From positions 290,721 through 354,720 of the forward strand of contig NZ_CP046204.1 in the NCBI RefSeq assembly GCF_012569925.1: DNA of 64,000 nt, given 5' to 3'. Source of the stretch: Enterobacteriaceae endosymbiont of Donacia cinerea. Lineage in GTDB: Bacteria; Pseudomonadota; Gammaproteobacteria; Enterobacterales; Enterobacteriaceae. The position numbers and the translations under genes were made by a program. Positions 15,991 to 27,370 of this stretch are shown here, in pieces; position 1 is the first letter of the stretch, and each line of letters opens with the position of its first letter. Below the pieces are notes generated by a model. It had not been told where the DNA came from and searched no databases. It was given only the letters and a program-made list of their open reading frames with translations.

Positions 15991-17613
15991 ATGAAAAATA
16001 TTAATCCTACAAAAACTATTTCTTGGAAATATTTAAAAAATCATTTAAAGGAAATGAAAAAAATTACTATTAATGATTTATTTAAAATTGATAAAAATAG
16101 ATTTAAAAATTTTTCAATTAATTTTGAAAATATAATTCTTTTTGACTATTCAAAAAATTTTATTAATAAAAAAACTCTACATTATTTAATAAATTTAGCC
16201 AAGGAAACTAAATGTATTGATGCCATTCATTCAATGTTTTATGGTAAAAAAATTAATATTACAGAAAAACAGGCTGTTTTACATACAGCATTAAGATATA
16301 ATCGTAATTATGATAATTATTTTTTAAAAAATCAAGAAATTTATAATAATATAGATAAGATTTTAAAAAAAATTGAAAATATTTCTAATAATATAATTTT
16401 AGAAAAATGGAAAGGTTATACAAATAAAAAAATTAAAAACATAGTAAATATAGGAATAGGAGGTTCTCATTTAGGACCTTTAATGATTACAAAATCATTA
16501 CAATCATATAAAAATAAATTAAATTTATTTTTTTTATCTAATATTGATTCAAATAAATTAATAAATATTATTAATAAAATCAAACCAGAAGAAAGTTTAT
16601 TTATTATTGCATCAAAAACTTTTAGTACACAAGAAACAATATCTAATGCTTTAAGTATAAAAAAATGGTTTATAAAAAATATAAATACAACTTTTAATAA
16701 AAATATTTTTTCAAAACATTTTATTGCAGTTACAAATAATATAAATGCCGCAATAAATTTTGGTATAGATGAAAAAAATATTTTACCATTATTATCTGAA
16801 ATAGGAGGACGTTTTTCTTTATGGTCATCTATTGGATTAGTAATATCTTTATCTATTGGATTTAATAATTTTAAAAAATTATTACAAGGAGCAAATAAAA
16901 TGGATCATCATTTTTTTTCTACTCCTATAAATACAAATATTCCTATTATTATGGCCTTAATTAGTATCTGGTATAATAATTTTTGGAATACAGAAACAGA
17001 GGCAATAATTCCCTATTGTGATAATATGTGTTTTTTACCATTATATTTACAACAATTAAATATGGAATCTAATGGTAAATCTATAGATAGAAATGGTAAT
17101 AAAATAAAATATCAAACTAGTTCTATTATATGGGGAGACGTAGGAACTAATGGACAACATTCTTTTTTTCAAATGTTACATCAAGGAACTAAATTAATAC
17201 CGTGTGATTTTATAGCTACTGCTATATCTGATAATAAAAATTATAAAGATCATCATACTAAACTTATTGCAAATTATATTGCACAAACAAAAGCATTAGC
17301 TTTTGGTAATCTCGATACTTTTTCTTGTAAAGAAAACTTATATCAATGTTGTTTTGGAAATAAACCAAGTAATTCTATTTTTTTAAAAAAAATAACTCCT
17401 TATAGTTTAGGATTATTAATTTCATATTATGAACATAAAATTTTTATACAAGGAGTAATTTTAAATATATTTTCTTTTGATCAATGGGGGGTTGAATTAG
17501 GAAAAAAAATAGCTAATTTTTTAGTTAAAAATATAGATAGAAATATTCAAAATTTAACTCAATATGATTGCTCATCTCAAGGATTAATTAATTTTTATAA
17601 ATCTTTTAATTAA
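15991..17613 (+). CDS. pgi: Glucose-6-phosphate isomerase
   Basis: 540 residues (E. coli 549). It interconverts glucose 6-phosphate and fructose 6-phosphate. The start MKNINPTKTISW is nearly identical to E. coli. Conserved parts are GIGGSHLGP, SKTFSTQET, the PROSITE-type block GGRFSLWSSIGL, and GTNGQHSFFQMLHQGT with catalytic Glu/His residues. The C-terminal QWGVELGK is also kept. Transcribed alone, divergent from ybfF and convergent with deaD. It supports glycolysis and supply of amino-sugar precursors for the cell wall. Confidence 0.97.
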   Translation: MKNINPTKTISWKYLKNHLKEMKKITINDLFKIDKNRFKNFSINFENIILFDYSKNFINKKTLHYLINLAKETKCIDAIHSMFYGKKINITEKQAVLHTALRYNRNYDNYFLKNQEIYNNIDKILKKIENISNNIILEKWKGYTNKKIKNIVNIGIGGSHLGPLMITKSLQSYKNKLNLFFLSNIDSNKLINIINKIKPEESLFIIASKTFSTQETISNALSIKKWFIKNINTTFNKNIFSKHFIAVTNNINAAINFGIDEKNILPLLSEIGGRFSLWSSIGLVISLSIGFNNFKKLLQGANKMDHHFFSTPINTNIPIIMALISIWYNNFWNTETEAIIPYCDNMCFLPLYLQQLNMESNGKSIDRNGNKIKYQTSSIIWGDVGTNGQHSFFQMLHQGTKLIPCDFIATAISDNKNYKDHHTKLIANYIAQTKALAFGNLDTFSCKENLYQCCFGNKPSNSIFLKKITPYSLGLLISYYEHKIFIQGVILNIFSFDQWGVELGKKIANFLVKNIDRNIQNLTQYDCSSQGLINFYKSFN

Positions 17614-17639
17614 AGTTAATTTTTAAAAATTTTTATAAT

Positions 17640-17658
17640 ATATTTTATATTAAAATAT
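17640..17658. terminator. Possible bidirectional terminator between pgi and deaD
   Basis: An 8-bp stem (ATATTTTA/TAAAATAT) with a 3-nt loop lies in the 49-bp gap between the convergent pgi and deaD stops. It is all A+T, so chance occurrence in this genome is quite possible; only its position supports a role. Confidence 0.35.
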
Positions 17659-17662
17659 TTGA

Positions 17663-19354
17663 TCATATATAATTATTTTTTTTAGATTTTGAATATAATT
17701 TTTTATAAGATTTTTGATATTTAAATATTAGTTCAAAGTTAATGTTTTTATTTAAAATTTTAATATTTTTAGAATATTTTGTCATAATTTTTTTTATTGT
17801 AGGAGATAATTCAATCGTAGAGTAATTAGTAAATAATTTTATATTACCTATAGTATTACTATTTATTTTAAATTCGTTAATAATAGTTCCAACAATATGA
17901 CGTACTTCTACTTTATCATTTTTACCTATATTAATACGATATGTATCCATATATTTTTTTATTTTTTTGTATTTTTTAATATATTTATTTTTAAAAAAAT
18001 TTAATTTTTTATTATATAATTTTTTTTTAATAGGATCTGGGGATAAAATCAAAGGTTTTTTATTTTGAGATAATTTTAATAAGATTATTGTTAATTTTTC
18101 TTCACTAATATTACTTTTAATAATTAGTGTTGATATAATATTTTTATATTTAATTAAATCTGTATTATTTATTAAATATAATTCTTTTTGTATTTTTTTA
18201 GTTAAATTTTCTAGTCTTTTTTGACATAAAATTTTATTATTAGGTAATAATATTTCCTGAATATTACATTTTATTCTACGTTCAATGTTTTTAAGTAATC
18301 TTTTTTCCCTATATTCAATAAATGTTAAAGATTTACCTTGTCTTCCTGCTCTTCCTGTTCTTCCAATACGATGAATATATGAGTCTATATCCATAGGTAA
18401 ATCATAATTTATAACTAAATTTATCCTAGTTACATCTAATCCTCTTGCAGCAATATCAGTGGCAATTAAAATATCTAATTTCCCATTTCTAAATTTTTCT
18501 AATGTTTGTTCTCTATTATTTTGATTCATATCTCCATTTAACGCTGCACTATTATAATTAAATTTTTTTAATATATCAGCTATTTCTATAGTTGAAGTTT
18601 TAGTTTTTACAAAAATTAAAACTGCATTAAAATCTTCCGTTTCTAGAAATTTCATTAAAGCATTTATTTTTTTACCATGTACTAACCAGTAATTTTGATT
18701 AATATCTGGAACTGTTTTAACATCTGTTTTAATAAATATTTCATATGGATGAATCATAAATTTTTTAGTTATATTTTTAATTCTTTTAGGCATAGTTGCC
18801 GAAAATAATGAAGTTTGGTATTTTTTAGGTATTGTAGATAATATTTTTTCTACATCTTCAATAAATCCCATTCTTAACATTTCATCTGCTTCATCTATTA
18901 CTAAACTAGTTAATTTCGACAAATTAACAGTTTTTCTTTGAATATGATCTAATAAACGTCCTGGAGTAGCTACGATGATTTGAACTCCCAAATGTAAACG
19001 TTTAAATTGTATGTTATAAGATTGACCTCCATATAACGCTAAAACACTAATTCCATTTATATATTTTGAAAAGATTGAAGTTTCTTTAGTTACCTGTATT
19101 GCTAATTCTCTTGTAGGTGTTAAAACTAAAATTTGAGTTTTTTTAATAGATAAATTTAAATTATTTAATAATGGTAACATAAATGCAGCAGTTTTACCAC
19201 TACCTGTTTGTGCTATACCTAATACATCTTTCCCTAATAATAAATATGGAATACATTTTTTCTGAATAGGAGATGGTTTCACATATCCTATATCATCTAG
19301 TGCTTTTAAAAGAAACTTATTTAGACCAAATTTAGTGAAAGTAAGATTTATCAT
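17663..19354 (-). CDS. deaD: ATP-dependent RNA helicase DeaD (CsdA)
   Basis: 563 residues (E. coli 629). A DEAD-box helicase used in ribosome assembly and mRNA decay. Motifs in order: Q motif KPSPIQ, motif I AQTGSGKT, PTRELA, TPGR, DEAD, SAT, RGLD and HRIGRTGRAGR. After a Lys-rich linker, a C-terminal RNA-binding domain of the DbpA type is visible (VEVRHIVGTI near residue 500). The low-complexity tail of E. coli is missing. It lies downstream of pnp; nlpI, normally between them, is lost. Confidence 0.95.
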   Translation of the reverse strand: MINLTFTKFGLNKFLLKALDDIGYVKPSPIQKKCIPYLLLGKDVLGIAQTGSGKTAAFMLPLLNNLNLSIKKTQILVLTPTRELAIQVTKETSIFSKYINGISVLALYGGQSYNIQFKRLHLGVQIIVATPGRLLDHIQRKTVNLSKLTSLVIDEADEMLRMGFIEDVEKILSTIPKKYQTSLFSATMPKRIKNITKKFMIHPYEIFIKTDVKTVPDINQNYWLVHGKKINALMKFLETEDFNAVLIFVKTKTSTIEIADILKKFNYNSAALNGDMNQNNREQTLEKFRNGKLDILIATDIAARGLDVTRINLVINYDLPMDIDSYIHRIGRTGRAGRQGKSLTFIEYREKRLLKNIERRIKCNIQEILLPNNKILCQKRLENLTKKIQKELYLINNTDLIKYKNIISTLIIKSNISEEKLTIILLKLSQNKKPLILSPDPIKKKLYNKKLNFFKNKYIKKYKKIKKYMDTYRINIGKNDKVEVRHIVGTIINEFKINSNTIGNIKLFTNYSTIELSPTIKKIMTKYSKNIKILNKNINFELIFKYQKSYKKLYSKSKKNNYI

Positions 19355-19430
19355 ATAATATATATGCCTATTTAAAATGTAAAATATAATTAATTATGTA
19401 ATAATTATTAGATGGGATTATAAAATTAAA

Positions 19431-19464
19431 TTGTAATTATGTTTTATTATAAACATAATTACAA
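19431..19464 (-). terminator. Probable terminator or 3' hairpin after pnp
   Basis: A perfect 14-bp stem (TTGTAATTATGTTT and its complement) with a 6-nt loop lies in the 264-bp pnp-deaD gap, about 155 nt beyond the pnp stop and 77 nt before the deaD start. On the minus strand it is followed by TTTAATTTT. It may end the rpsO-pnp transcript. The rest of the gap, where nlpI lies in E. coli, holds no recognisable gene. Confidence 0.55.
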
Positions 19465-19618
19465 ATAATAAAAATTATTTAATATAAATAATAATTTTAC
19501 AATTAATTTTTTATAAATTACTATATTAGTAAATATTTATATTTTTAAAATATTATTTATTAAAATAATTTATATAATTATTTGTAAATAATTTTTTATA
19601 AAAATAAATTTTGAAAAA

Positions 19619-21715
19619 TTAACTTTTCTCAATAACAGCTTTTATGCTTAATCTAATTCTTCCCTGTTTATCAATTTCCATGACTTTAACAAGTACATTT
19701 TGTAATAATTGTAAATAGTCACTAACTTTACTTACATGTTTATGTGTAATTTGAGAAATATGTACTAATCCTTCTTTACCGTTTCCTATGGAAATAAAAG
19801 CACCAAAATCAACAATACGTACAACTTTACCATTATATATTTGTCCCACAATAATATCTGCAGTAATTTCTTCTATACGTCTAATTGCAAATCTAATTTT
19901 TTCATTATTTTTCGCTGCAATTTTTACAATTCCATTATCTTCTATTTCAATAATTGTATCAGTTTCTTCTGTTAAAGCTCTAATAACAGATCCTCCTTTA
20001 CCTATCATATCTTTAATTTTTTCTGGATTTATTTTTATTGTATGAATTCTTGGTGCAAATTCTGAAATATTCCTTCTAGGGAAGGCAATAGCTTGTTTCA
20101 TTACTTTTAAAATATGTAATCTAGCTAATTTTGCTTGAAATAAAGCTAATTTTATTATTTTATATGTAATTCCTTCTATTTTCATATCCATTTGTAAAGC
20201 AGTAATGCCATTTTTAGTGCCTGCTACTTTAAAATCCATATCACCTAAATGATCTTCATCACCTAAAATATCTGATAATACTATAAAATCATTATTTTCT
20301 TTAATTAATCCCATTGCTATCCCTGCCACAGCATTTTTAATTGGAATTCCTGCATCCATCATTGCTAAAGATGCTCCACATACTGAAGCCATAGATGATG
20401 AACCATTAGATTCTGTAATTTCAGATACAATACGAATTGTATAAGGAAAAATATCTAAATTAGGCATTACTGGTATTAGAGATTTTTTAGCTAAATTACC
20501 ATGACCAATTTCACGTCTTTTAGGAGAACTGATTATCCCAGTTTCTCCAACAGAATAAGGAGGAAAATTATAATGAAATAAAAAATTATCTGTTTTATTA
20601 TTGACTAAATCATCTAATAATTGAGCATCTCTAGTTGTTCCTAATGTAGCAGTAACTAAAGATTGTGTTTCTCCTCTTGTAAATAAAGCCGAACCATGAG
20701 TTCTAGGCAGGATTCCTATACGTACATCTAAATTACGTATCATATCATGTTCACGTCCATCAATTCTAAGATTTTTTTCTGTAATATTTTTACGAACTAT
20801 TTTTTTTTCTAAGTCATAAAAAATTTCATTTAAATAATAAATTGAAATATTTTCATATTCTTTTTCTTCTTTAATTACTTCAAGAATTTTTAATTTTAAA
20901 GAATTAATTATATTAACTCTATCTTGTTTTTTTTTTATATTATATGCTTTTATTAATTTTTTATATGATAAAAAAAATATTTTTTCTTTAAGTTTCTCGT
21001 TTAAAGGATATAAAATCCATTCACGAGATTCTTGTTTTACTTTTTCTGATAATTTAATAATATTATTAATTAAAATTTGTTGTTGATTATGTCCATACAT
21101 TATTGCATCTAAAATTTTATCTTCAGTTAATAAATTAGATTTAGCTTCTACCATTAGAATCGCTTTTTTAGTACTAGTAACAATTAAATCTAATTCACTA
21201 TTTTCCATTTCTTTTATACTAGGATTTAATATATATTTATTATTAATATATCCAACACGTGCAGTTCCAAAGGGACCATTACAAGGAATGCCAGATAAAT
21301 TTAAAACAGTAGATGCCCCAATAATAGCTACGATATCTGGGTTTATTTCAGGATTTAAAGACATTACAGTTGCAATAATTTGAGTTTCATTTAAAAAACC
21401 TTTTTTAAATAAAGGCCTTATAGGACGATCAATTAAACGAGAAATTAATATTTCATTTTCACTTGGACGTCCTTCTCTTCGAAAAAAATTTCCAGGAATA
21501 CGACCAGCAGCATATAATTTTTCTTGATAATGTACTGATAAAGGGAAAAAATTTTGTTCTAATTTTACTTCATTATTTACTACTAAGGTTACAAAAACAG
21601 CTGTATCATCAATACTAACCATTACAGAAGATGTTGCTTGTCTAGCTATCATTCCTGTTTCAATAGTTACAGTATTATTACCATAACAAAATCTATGAAT
21701 AATCGGGTTTAACAA
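19619..21715 (-). CDS. pnp: Polyribonucleotide nucleotidyltransferase (PNPase)
   Basis: 698 residues (E. coli 711). A phosphorolytic 3'-5' exoribonuclease acting as a trimer. Two RNase PH domains are present, the second with the active-site stretches [13 protein letters not shown] and [10 protein letters not shown] and [15 protein letters not shown]. The KH domain ([15 protein letters not shown]) and the S1 domain ([19 protein letters not shown]) follow. Only the acidic C-terminal tail that binds RNase E in E. coli is missing. It follows rpsO by 94 bp as in E. coli. Confidence 0.97.
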   Translation of the reverse strand: MLNPIIHRFCYGNNTVTIETGMIARQATSSVMVSIDDTAVFVTLVVNNEVKLEQNFFPLSVHYQEKLYAAGRIPGNFFRREGRPSENEILISRLIDRPIRPLFKKGFLNETQIIATVMSLNPEINPDIVAIIGASTVLNLSGIPCNGPFGTARVGYINNKYILNPSIKEMENSELDLIVTSTKKAILMVEAKSNLLTEDKILDAIMYGHNQQQILINNIIKLSEKVKQESREWILYPLNEKLKEKIFFLSYKKLIKAYNIKKKQDRVNIINSLKLKILEVIKEEKEYENISIYYLNEIFYDLEKKIVRKNITEKNLRIDGREHDMIRNLDVRIGILPRTHGSALFTRGETQSLVTATLGTTRDAQLLDDLVNNKTDNFLFHYNFPPYSVGETGIISSPKRREIGHGNLAKKSLIPVMPNLDIFPYTIRIVSEITESNGSSSMASVCGASLAMMDAGIPIKNAVAGIAMGLIKENNDFIVLSDILGDEDHLGDMDFKVAGTKNGITALQMDMKIEGITYKIIKLALFQAKLARLHILKVMKQAIAFPRRNISEFAPRIHTIKINPEKIKDMIGKGGSVIRALTEETDTIIEIEDNGIVKIAAKNNEKIRFAIRRIEEITADIIVGQIYNGKVVRIVDFGAFISIGNGKEGLVHISQITHKHVSKVSDYLQLLQNVLVKVMEIDKQGRIRLSIKAVIEKS

Positions 21716-21809
21716 AATAAATATCCTTTAAATAAAAAACTTTTTTTTATATTAAAAAAATAAATTTATTTGAAAATCTATAATTAATATATGTTACATT
21801 AAAATATTT

Positions 21810-22079
21810 TTATCTTCTTAATCCTAAATTTTCAATTAATATATTATAATCATGTAATTTTTTTTTTTTTAAATAATTCAATAATTTTCTACGTTGTGAT
21901 ATCATATGAAGAAGGCCTCGACGACTATGATGATCTTTTTTATGAATAGCGAAATGTTTATGTAGATAATTAATTTTAAATGTTAGTAAAGCGATCTGTA
22001 CTCTTGTTGATCCTTTATCTTTAGGATTTATTTTATACTGTTTTATAATTTTTATTTTTCTTTCTGTATTAAAATACAT
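21810..22079 (-). CDS. rpsO: 30S ribosomal protein S15
   Basis: 89 residues, exactly the E. coli length. A primary binder of the 16S central domain that also contributes to an intersubunit bridge. Conserved parts are [23 protein letters not shown] and the C-terminal IENLGLRR. It lies between truB (30 bp upstream) and pnp, the standard enterobacterial order. Confidence 0.98.
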   Translation of the reverse strand: MYFNTERKIKIIKQYKINPKDKGSTRVQIALLTFKINYLHKHFAIHKKDHHSRRGLLHMISQRRKLLNYLKKKKLHDYNILIENLGLRR

Positions 22080-22109
22080 AACTTTAACTCCATTAAATCA
22101 TTTATAAAT

Positions 22110-23054
22110 TTATAAATTAATAAAATTTAATAATTTACATTTAATTATATAACCTTTATCATTAAGATGACAAACACCAATAAAATTATGAAATATTTTT
22201 TCAAATATACAGAATATTTTTTTATCTATTATAGATGTTATTTTTATTTTTTCACCATTTATTATTTTTTTTATTATAAAATTAGATAAATATAGTTTTG
22301 GTATGTTCTTCATTATATAATGAATAGGTAATAATAATTTTTTTATTAAAAAAATATTTAGTTTATTATTTTGATAATTTATAATTAATGTTTTTAATTG
22401 TTCAATAGTTATTACATTTTTATGTAAAATAGAAATATGTGATATATGTATTCTTCGTAATTTAATTACGTGAGCTCCACAATTTAATTTATCTCCTAAT
22501 TCATCAATAATACTACGAATATATGTTCCCTTAGAACAATTAATTTTTAACTTGATTTTATTTTCATAAAATTTTAATAATTTAATTTGATAAACTGTAA
22601 TTTTTCTTTTTTTTAAATGAGAAAACATGATACCTGATCTAGCATATTTATAAAGAGGTATTCCTTTATATTTTATTGCAGAATACATAGGAGGATTTTG
22701 TTTAATTTTTCCTTTAAATAAATTTATTACTCTAATGAGATCTTTTATTGATATATTAACATTTTTTTTTTTAATAAGGAAACCATATTTATCAGCAGTA
22801 TTTGTTTTTTCACCTAAAATAGCAGTAACTAAATAAATTTTATTTGAATTTATTAAGTATTGACTAAATTTAGTACATTGTCCTAAACATATTGGTAATA
22901 AACCACTAGCTAAAGGATCTAAAGTACCTGTATGTCCTGCTTTTTTTACATTAAAAATATTTTTAATATATTGAAGAATTTGATTAGATGTTAATCCGAT
23001 AGATTTATCAAGTAATAATAAACCATTTGTTTCTTGTTTTTTGATTTTTAACAT
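22110..23054 (-). CDS. truB: tRNA pseudouridine-55 synthase
   Basis: 314 residues, same as E. coli. It makes pseudouridine 55 in the T loop of tRNAs. The catalytic aspartate is in GHTGTLDPLASGLLP; other motifs are GLLLLDKSIGLTSN, KQNPPMYSAIKYKG, PLYKYAR and CSKGTYIRSI. The C-terminal PUA-like region is Lys/Ile-rich and more divergent. Part of the nusA-infB-rbfA-truB-rpsO-pnp cluster, 30 bp from rbfA. Confidence 0.96.
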   Translation of the reverse strand: MLKIKKQETNGLLLLDKSIGLTSNQILQYIKNIFNVKKAGHTGTLDPLASGLLPICLGQCTKFSQYLINSNKIYLVTAILGEKTNTADKYGFLIKKKNVNISIKDLIRVINLFKGKIKQNPPMYSAIKYKGIPLYKYARSGIMFSHLKKRKITVYQIKLLKFYENKIKLKINCSKGTYIRSIIDELGDKLNCGAHVIKLRRIHISHISILHKNVITIEQLKTLIINYQNNKLNIFLIKKLLLPIHYIMKNIPKLYLSNFIIKKIINGEKIKITSIIDKKIFCIFEKIFHNFIGVCHLNDKGYIIKCKLLNFINL

Positions 23055-23084
23055 TTTTTTAAACAGTTATAATTTAAATAATAA

Positions 23085-23441
23085 TTATTTTTTTTTAATT
23101 TTTAAATTATTTAAAATATTACTAATATATTTACCTTTTTTAAAAGAATAATCTAAAAAAAATTTTATTTTTGGTATTTTACGTAAATTTATTTTTTTTC
23201 TAAGAATATATCTAATATATTCTGTAGTTTTATTTAAATAAAAAAGTGAATTTTTTTTATTTTCTAATTTTTCTTCTTTATATGATAAAATTATAAAGAC
23301 TTTTGCATATGAAAAATCCTTAGATATTACTAAGTCAGTAATATTACTAAATTTATTTATTCTTTTATCATTAATATTATTTTGTAATATTTTTGCTATT
23401 TGTTTTTTTAATTCATATGAAATACGTAGATTTCGATACAA
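23085..23441 (-). CDS. rbfA: Ribosome-binding factor A
   Basis: 118 residues (E. coli 133). A KH-like protein that binds the free 30S subunit and helps mature the 5' end of 16S rRNA. The N-terminal helix (RISYELKKQIAKIL) and the later block LRKKINLRKIPKIKFFLD match the family. The flexible tail seen in E. coli is shortened. It sits between infB and truB as usual. Confidence 0.93.
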   Translation of the reverse strand: MYRNLRISYELKKQIAKILQNNINDKRINKFSNITDLVISKDFSYAKVFIILSYKEEKLENKKNSLFYLNKTTEYIRYILRKKINLRKIPKIKFFLDYSFKKGKYISNILNNLKIKKK

Positions 23442-23504
23442 TAAAGTACTCCTTTTTTATATATTTAATAATTTTATTATTAATATTAAATTATTTTTAT
23501 ATAG

Positions 23505-25838
23505 TTATTTTTTTATAAGTTCATTTTTTTCAAAAATTTCTATTTTATCTCCTATATGAATATCATTAAAATTTTTAATACTAATACCACATTCCATACC
23601 ATTACGTACTTCATTAACACTTTCTTTAAATCTTCTTAAAGAATCTATAATGCCTTTATAAAAAATTTTATTTTTTCTAAATAATTTAATTAAATTATTA
23701 CGTTTAATTACTCCATATGTAACTATACATCCAGCTATCACCCCAATTTTAGGAATAGTAAAAATACTTCTAACATCAGCTAATCCTAAAATAAATTCTT
23801 TATATTCAGGAACTAAGATTTTTTGTATATGTTTTTTCATATAATTAATTAAATCATAAATAATCATAAAAAATTTAATTTTTATATTTTCTATTTTTAT
23901 TATATTTTTCACATTCTTACTTGCTTTAACATTAAAACCAATAATAATTACATGTTTTTCAGAATTAGCAATTGCCATTGAAATATCTGTTTCAGTAATT
24001 TCTCCAACACCAGAATAAATAATTTTGATATTTACTTTATTATTAGATAAATTAATTAATGTAGTTTTAATAGCTTCTAAAGAACCTTGTACATCAGCTT
24101 TTAATAAAATATTTATTTCATAAATATTTTTATTATTTAAATTTAAGAAAATTTTTTTGAATTGTTTTTGTTTATTGGATAAATTTATTTCTCGGTATTT
24201 GTTTTTTCTATATAATGCTATTTCTTTAGCTTGTTTTTCATTCTTTACTACTATTAAATCATCTCCAGTATGTGGAATTTCTGATAAACCTATTATTTTA
24301 ATAGGAGTCGATGGACCTGCTTGTAAAATATTTAAACCTTTATAATTTATTAATCTTTTTATTTTTCCATAAGTATATCCACAAAGTGCTATATTACCTT
24401 TTTTTAACATACCTTCTTTAATTAAAATGTTAGCTATAGGTCCTTGACCTTTATCTAAATAAGATTCAATCACAACTCCTTTTGCAACACCTTTATTAAT
24501 AGCTTTTAATTCTAATATTTCAGCTTGTAATAAAATAGCATTTAATAAATCATTTATTCCTTCTCCTGTTTTAGCTGAAACTTTAACAAAAATATTATTT
24601 CCCCCCCATTCTTCAGAAATAATATCATATCTACTTAATTCATTTTTTATTTGTTCAAGATTTGAAATTTTTTTATCAATTTTATTAATTGCAACTATTA
24701 TTGATAGTTTTGTTTTTGTAGCATGTTTAATTGCTTCTATCGTTTGTGGCATTACTCCATCATCAATTGCAATAACTAAAACTATTATATCTGTAATTTG
24801 AATACCCCTTAACCTCATTGAGGTAAAAGATTCATGTCCTGGAGTATCCAAAAATGTAATTTTTTTATTATTAAATTTTATTTGATATGCATTGATATAT
24901 TGAGTAATACCTCCAACTTCTGTTGAAATTATATTACTTGAAAAAATATAATCTAACAATGAAGTTTTACCATGATCTACATGTCCCATAATTGTTACTA
25001 TTGGAGGTCTTATGACAGGTATTTTATTAATTTTATCTTCATTATTAATTAATGATTTTTCTATATCATTTTCACAACGTAAGATAACTTTATGTCCCAT
25101 TTCTTCTGCTATTAATTGAGCTGTTTCCTGATTTAAAAGTTGATTAATATTAGTAAACTTTTCTCCCATATTAATTATAATTTTTATAAGTTCTGAACTT
25201 TTAACAGCCATTTTATTTGATAATTCAATTATACTGATAGTATCGTTGATAACGATATTACGATTAATATTTTTAATTGGTTTTTTAAAATTTTGATATA
25301 ATTTAGAAAATTTTTTCTTATATTTATTATTAATAATTTTTTTTTTATTTTCTTTATTATTTTTATATTTTTTTTTATTAAAAAAATCATGATTAAATTT
25401 TTTATTGTTTATTTTTTTTTTATAGTATTTTTTATTTATTTTTTTTTTATTTAATTCTATATTTTTTTTATAATCTATATTATATATTTTTTTATCATTA
25501 TTTTTAATAAATGTTTTGAATTTTTTCAATTTTTTTTTTTTAGATACAAGATAATTATTAATTTTTAATGGTTTTTGTTTTAAATTATTTTTTTTATCTT
25601 TAAATAAAAGATTTTTCTTGTTATCTAACATATTAGATTTATTATTTATATTTAATAATTTAAAATTTTTTATTTTTTTATTTTTTAAATATATTAAAAA
25701 TTTTTTTTTTTCTTCTTTATTAACTGTATCATTTTCTAATTTAGAAATACCTATATCAGAAAAATATTTAATTATATTTTTTACTGAAATTTTAATTTTA
25801 CTAGCTAATAATTTTATAGTTATAACAGCATCTATCAT
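23505..25838 (-). CDS. infB: Translation initiation factor IF-2
   Basis: 777 residues (E. coli 890). A GTPase that places fMet-tRNA on the 30S subunit and promotes subunit joining. The N-terminal IF2N domain (LASKIKISVKNIIKYF) is kept. The long linker at about residues 50-190 has become an almost pure Lys/Asn/Tyr/Ile tract. Then a second IF2N-type domain, the G domain ([19 protein letters not shown]), and the C-terminal beta-barrels ending with RNGMECGISIKN. It follows nusA by 29 bp. Confidence 0.97.
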   Translation of the reverse strand: MIDAVITIKLLASKIKISVKNIIKYFSDIGISKLENDTVNKEEKKKFLIYLKNKKIKNFKLLNINNKSNMLDNKKNLLFKDKKNNLKQKPLKINNYLVSKKKKLKKFKTFIKNNDKKIYNIDYKKNIELNKKKINKKYYKKKINNKKFNHDFFNKKKYKNNKENKKKIINNKYKKKFSKLYQNFKKPIKNINRNIVINDTISIIELSNKMAVKSSELIKIIINMGEKFTNINQLLNQETAQLIAEEMGHKVILRCENDIEKSLINNEDKINKIPVIRPPIVTIMGHVDHGKTSLLDYIFSSNIISTEVGGITQYINAYQIKFNNKKITFLDTPGHESFTSMRLRGIQITDIIVLVIAIDDGVMPQTIEAIKHATKTKLSIIVAINKIDKKISNLEQIKNELSRYDIISEEWGGNNIFVKVSAKTGEGINDLLNAILLQAEILELKAINKGVAKGVVIESYLDKGQGPIANILIKEGMLKKGNIALCGYTYGKIKRLINYKGLNILQAGPSTPIKIIGLSEIPHTGDDLIVVKNEKQAKEIALYRKNKYREINLSNKQKQFKKIFLNLNNKNIYEINILLKADVQGSLEAIKTTLINLSNNKVNIKIIYSGVGEITETDISMAIANSEKHVIIIGFNVKASKNVKNIIKIENIKIKFFMIIYDLINYMKKHIQKILVPEYKEFILGLADVRSIFTIPKIGVIAGCIVTYGVIKRNNLIKLFRKNKIFYKGIIDSLRRFKESVNEVRNGMECGISIKNFNDIHIGDKIEIFEKNELIKK

Positions 25839-25867
25839 GCTGTCTACTCCTCTATTGTCAAAATTAA

Positions 25868-27370
25868 TTAATTATCATTTTTTTTATTAAACCAACAAAT
25901 ATTACGTGCAGACATAATTATTTTTCCTGCTCTTATTCTATTTAGATTATCTATATCAGATAAATCTTCAATACTTTGTTCTGCTAATTTCTCAATAGTC
26001 AAAATTCCTTTATTTATTAAAGACTCAGATAATTCATGATTCATTCCTTTTAATTTTAATAATTTTTTTTTAAATTTATAATTAATATTATTTCTCTTTT
26101 TTAGAGATAAATTTTTATAAATATTTTCTGCTAATTTTTTTATTTTTTTTAAATCATTAATTTTTATACTAAAAATATTAGTTATTTTATTTAATTTCTC
26201 ATCTGTCATTGATATTAATTCTTTAAAAGAAGATATTTTTCCATCTTCAACTATCTTTTTTGATAGTTCATATTTAATATTTAAATATTTTATAAACATA
26301 TTTATGATATTATCTTTTTCTTTTTTATATTTATAATGTAAATCATGTTTAGTCATAACATTTAATTCCCAACCACTTAATTGTGATGCTAAACGAATAT
26401 TCTGCCCATTTCTTCCAATAGCTTGAGCTAAATTATTTTCTTCAACAGCAATATCTATAATATGTTTTTTTTCATTTAAAATAATTGTTGATATATCAGC
26501 AGGTGACATAGCATTAATAACAAATTTTTCAGGATTCGAATTCCATAAGACAATATCGATTCGTTCTCCATTTAATTCATTAGAAATTGCTTGGACTCTA
26601 GCTCCTCTCATTCCAACACAGGCACCTACTGGATCAATTCTTTTATCATTTGTCTTAACAGCAATTTTTGATCTAGATCCTGGATCTCGTGCAACACCTT
26701 TAATTTCAATTAATCCTTCTCCTATTTCAGGTACTTCAATGTTAAATAATTCAATTAACATTTGTATTTTAGATCTACTTATAAATAATTGTGTTTCTTT
26801 AATATCTTCTTTTATATAAAATAATAAACCTCTTATTCTATCTCCTAATCTAAAATTTTCTCTTGGTAGCATATCAGAACGTAAGATAACAGCATTAGCA
26901 CCATGTCCTAAATCTAAATTTAGATGTCCTCTATTTACTTTTTTAACAATACCACTTAAAATTTTTCCTTCTTGCTTTTTAAATTGAGCAATAGTAATAG
27001 CTTTTTCTGCTTCTCTGACTTTATGTACAATAACCTGTTTAGCAGTTTGTGTTGTTATACGATTAAAGTCAATAGATTTAATTTTATCATAAATATAATC
27101 TCCTAAATTTAGAGTATTATCTTCAATACGTGCTGCATCTAATGTAATTTCTTTTGTAGGATAATGAACTTTTTTTACAACTAACCATCTTCTAAAAGTA
27201 TTAAAATTTCCATTTTTACGATCGATATTTACTAATACTTCTACGTCTTGTTCATATTTTTTTTTTGTAGCACTAGCTAAAGCACTTTCCATAGCTTCAA
27301 ATATTTTTTCACGAGGTAAAGATTTTTCATTAGAAACGGCTTCAATAACAGCTAATATTTCTTTATTCAT
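25868..27370 (-). CDS. nusA: Transcription termination/antitermination factor NusA
   Basis: 500 residues (E. coli 495). It binds RNA polymerase and RNA to modulate pausing, termination and rRNA antitermination. Order: N-terminal RNAP-binding domain ([16 protein letters not shown]), S1 domain, KH1 and KH2 ([34 protein letters not shown]), then both acidic repeats, the last ending [10 protein letters not shown]. The repeat region is Lys-rich instead of acidic. An AGGAT-like ribosome site lies before the ATG. rimP, normally upstream, is missing. Confidence 0.97.
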   Translation of the reverse strand: MNKEILAVIEAVSNEKSLPREKIFEAMESALASATKKKYEQDVEVLVNIDRKNGNFNTFRRWLVVKKVHYPTKEITLDAARIEDNTLNLGDYIYDKIKSIDFNRITTQTAKQVIVHKVREAEKAITIAQFKKQEGKILSGIVKKVNRGHLNLDLGHGANAVILRSDMLPRENFRLGDRIRGLLFYIKEDIKETQLFISRSKIQMLIELFNIEVPEIGEGLIEIKGVARDPGSRSKIAVKTNDKRIDPVGACVGMRGARVQAISNELNGERIDIVLWNSNPEKFVINAMSPADISTIILNEKKHIIDIAVEENNLAQAIGRNGQNIRLASQLSGWELNVMTKHDLHYKYKKEKDNIINMFIKYLNIKYELSKKIVEDGKISSFKELISMTDEKLNKITNIFSIKINDLKKIKKLAENIYKNLSLKKRNNINYKFKKKLLKLKGMNHELSESLINKGILTIEKLAEQSIEDLSDIDNLNRIRAGKIIMSARNICWFNKKNDN

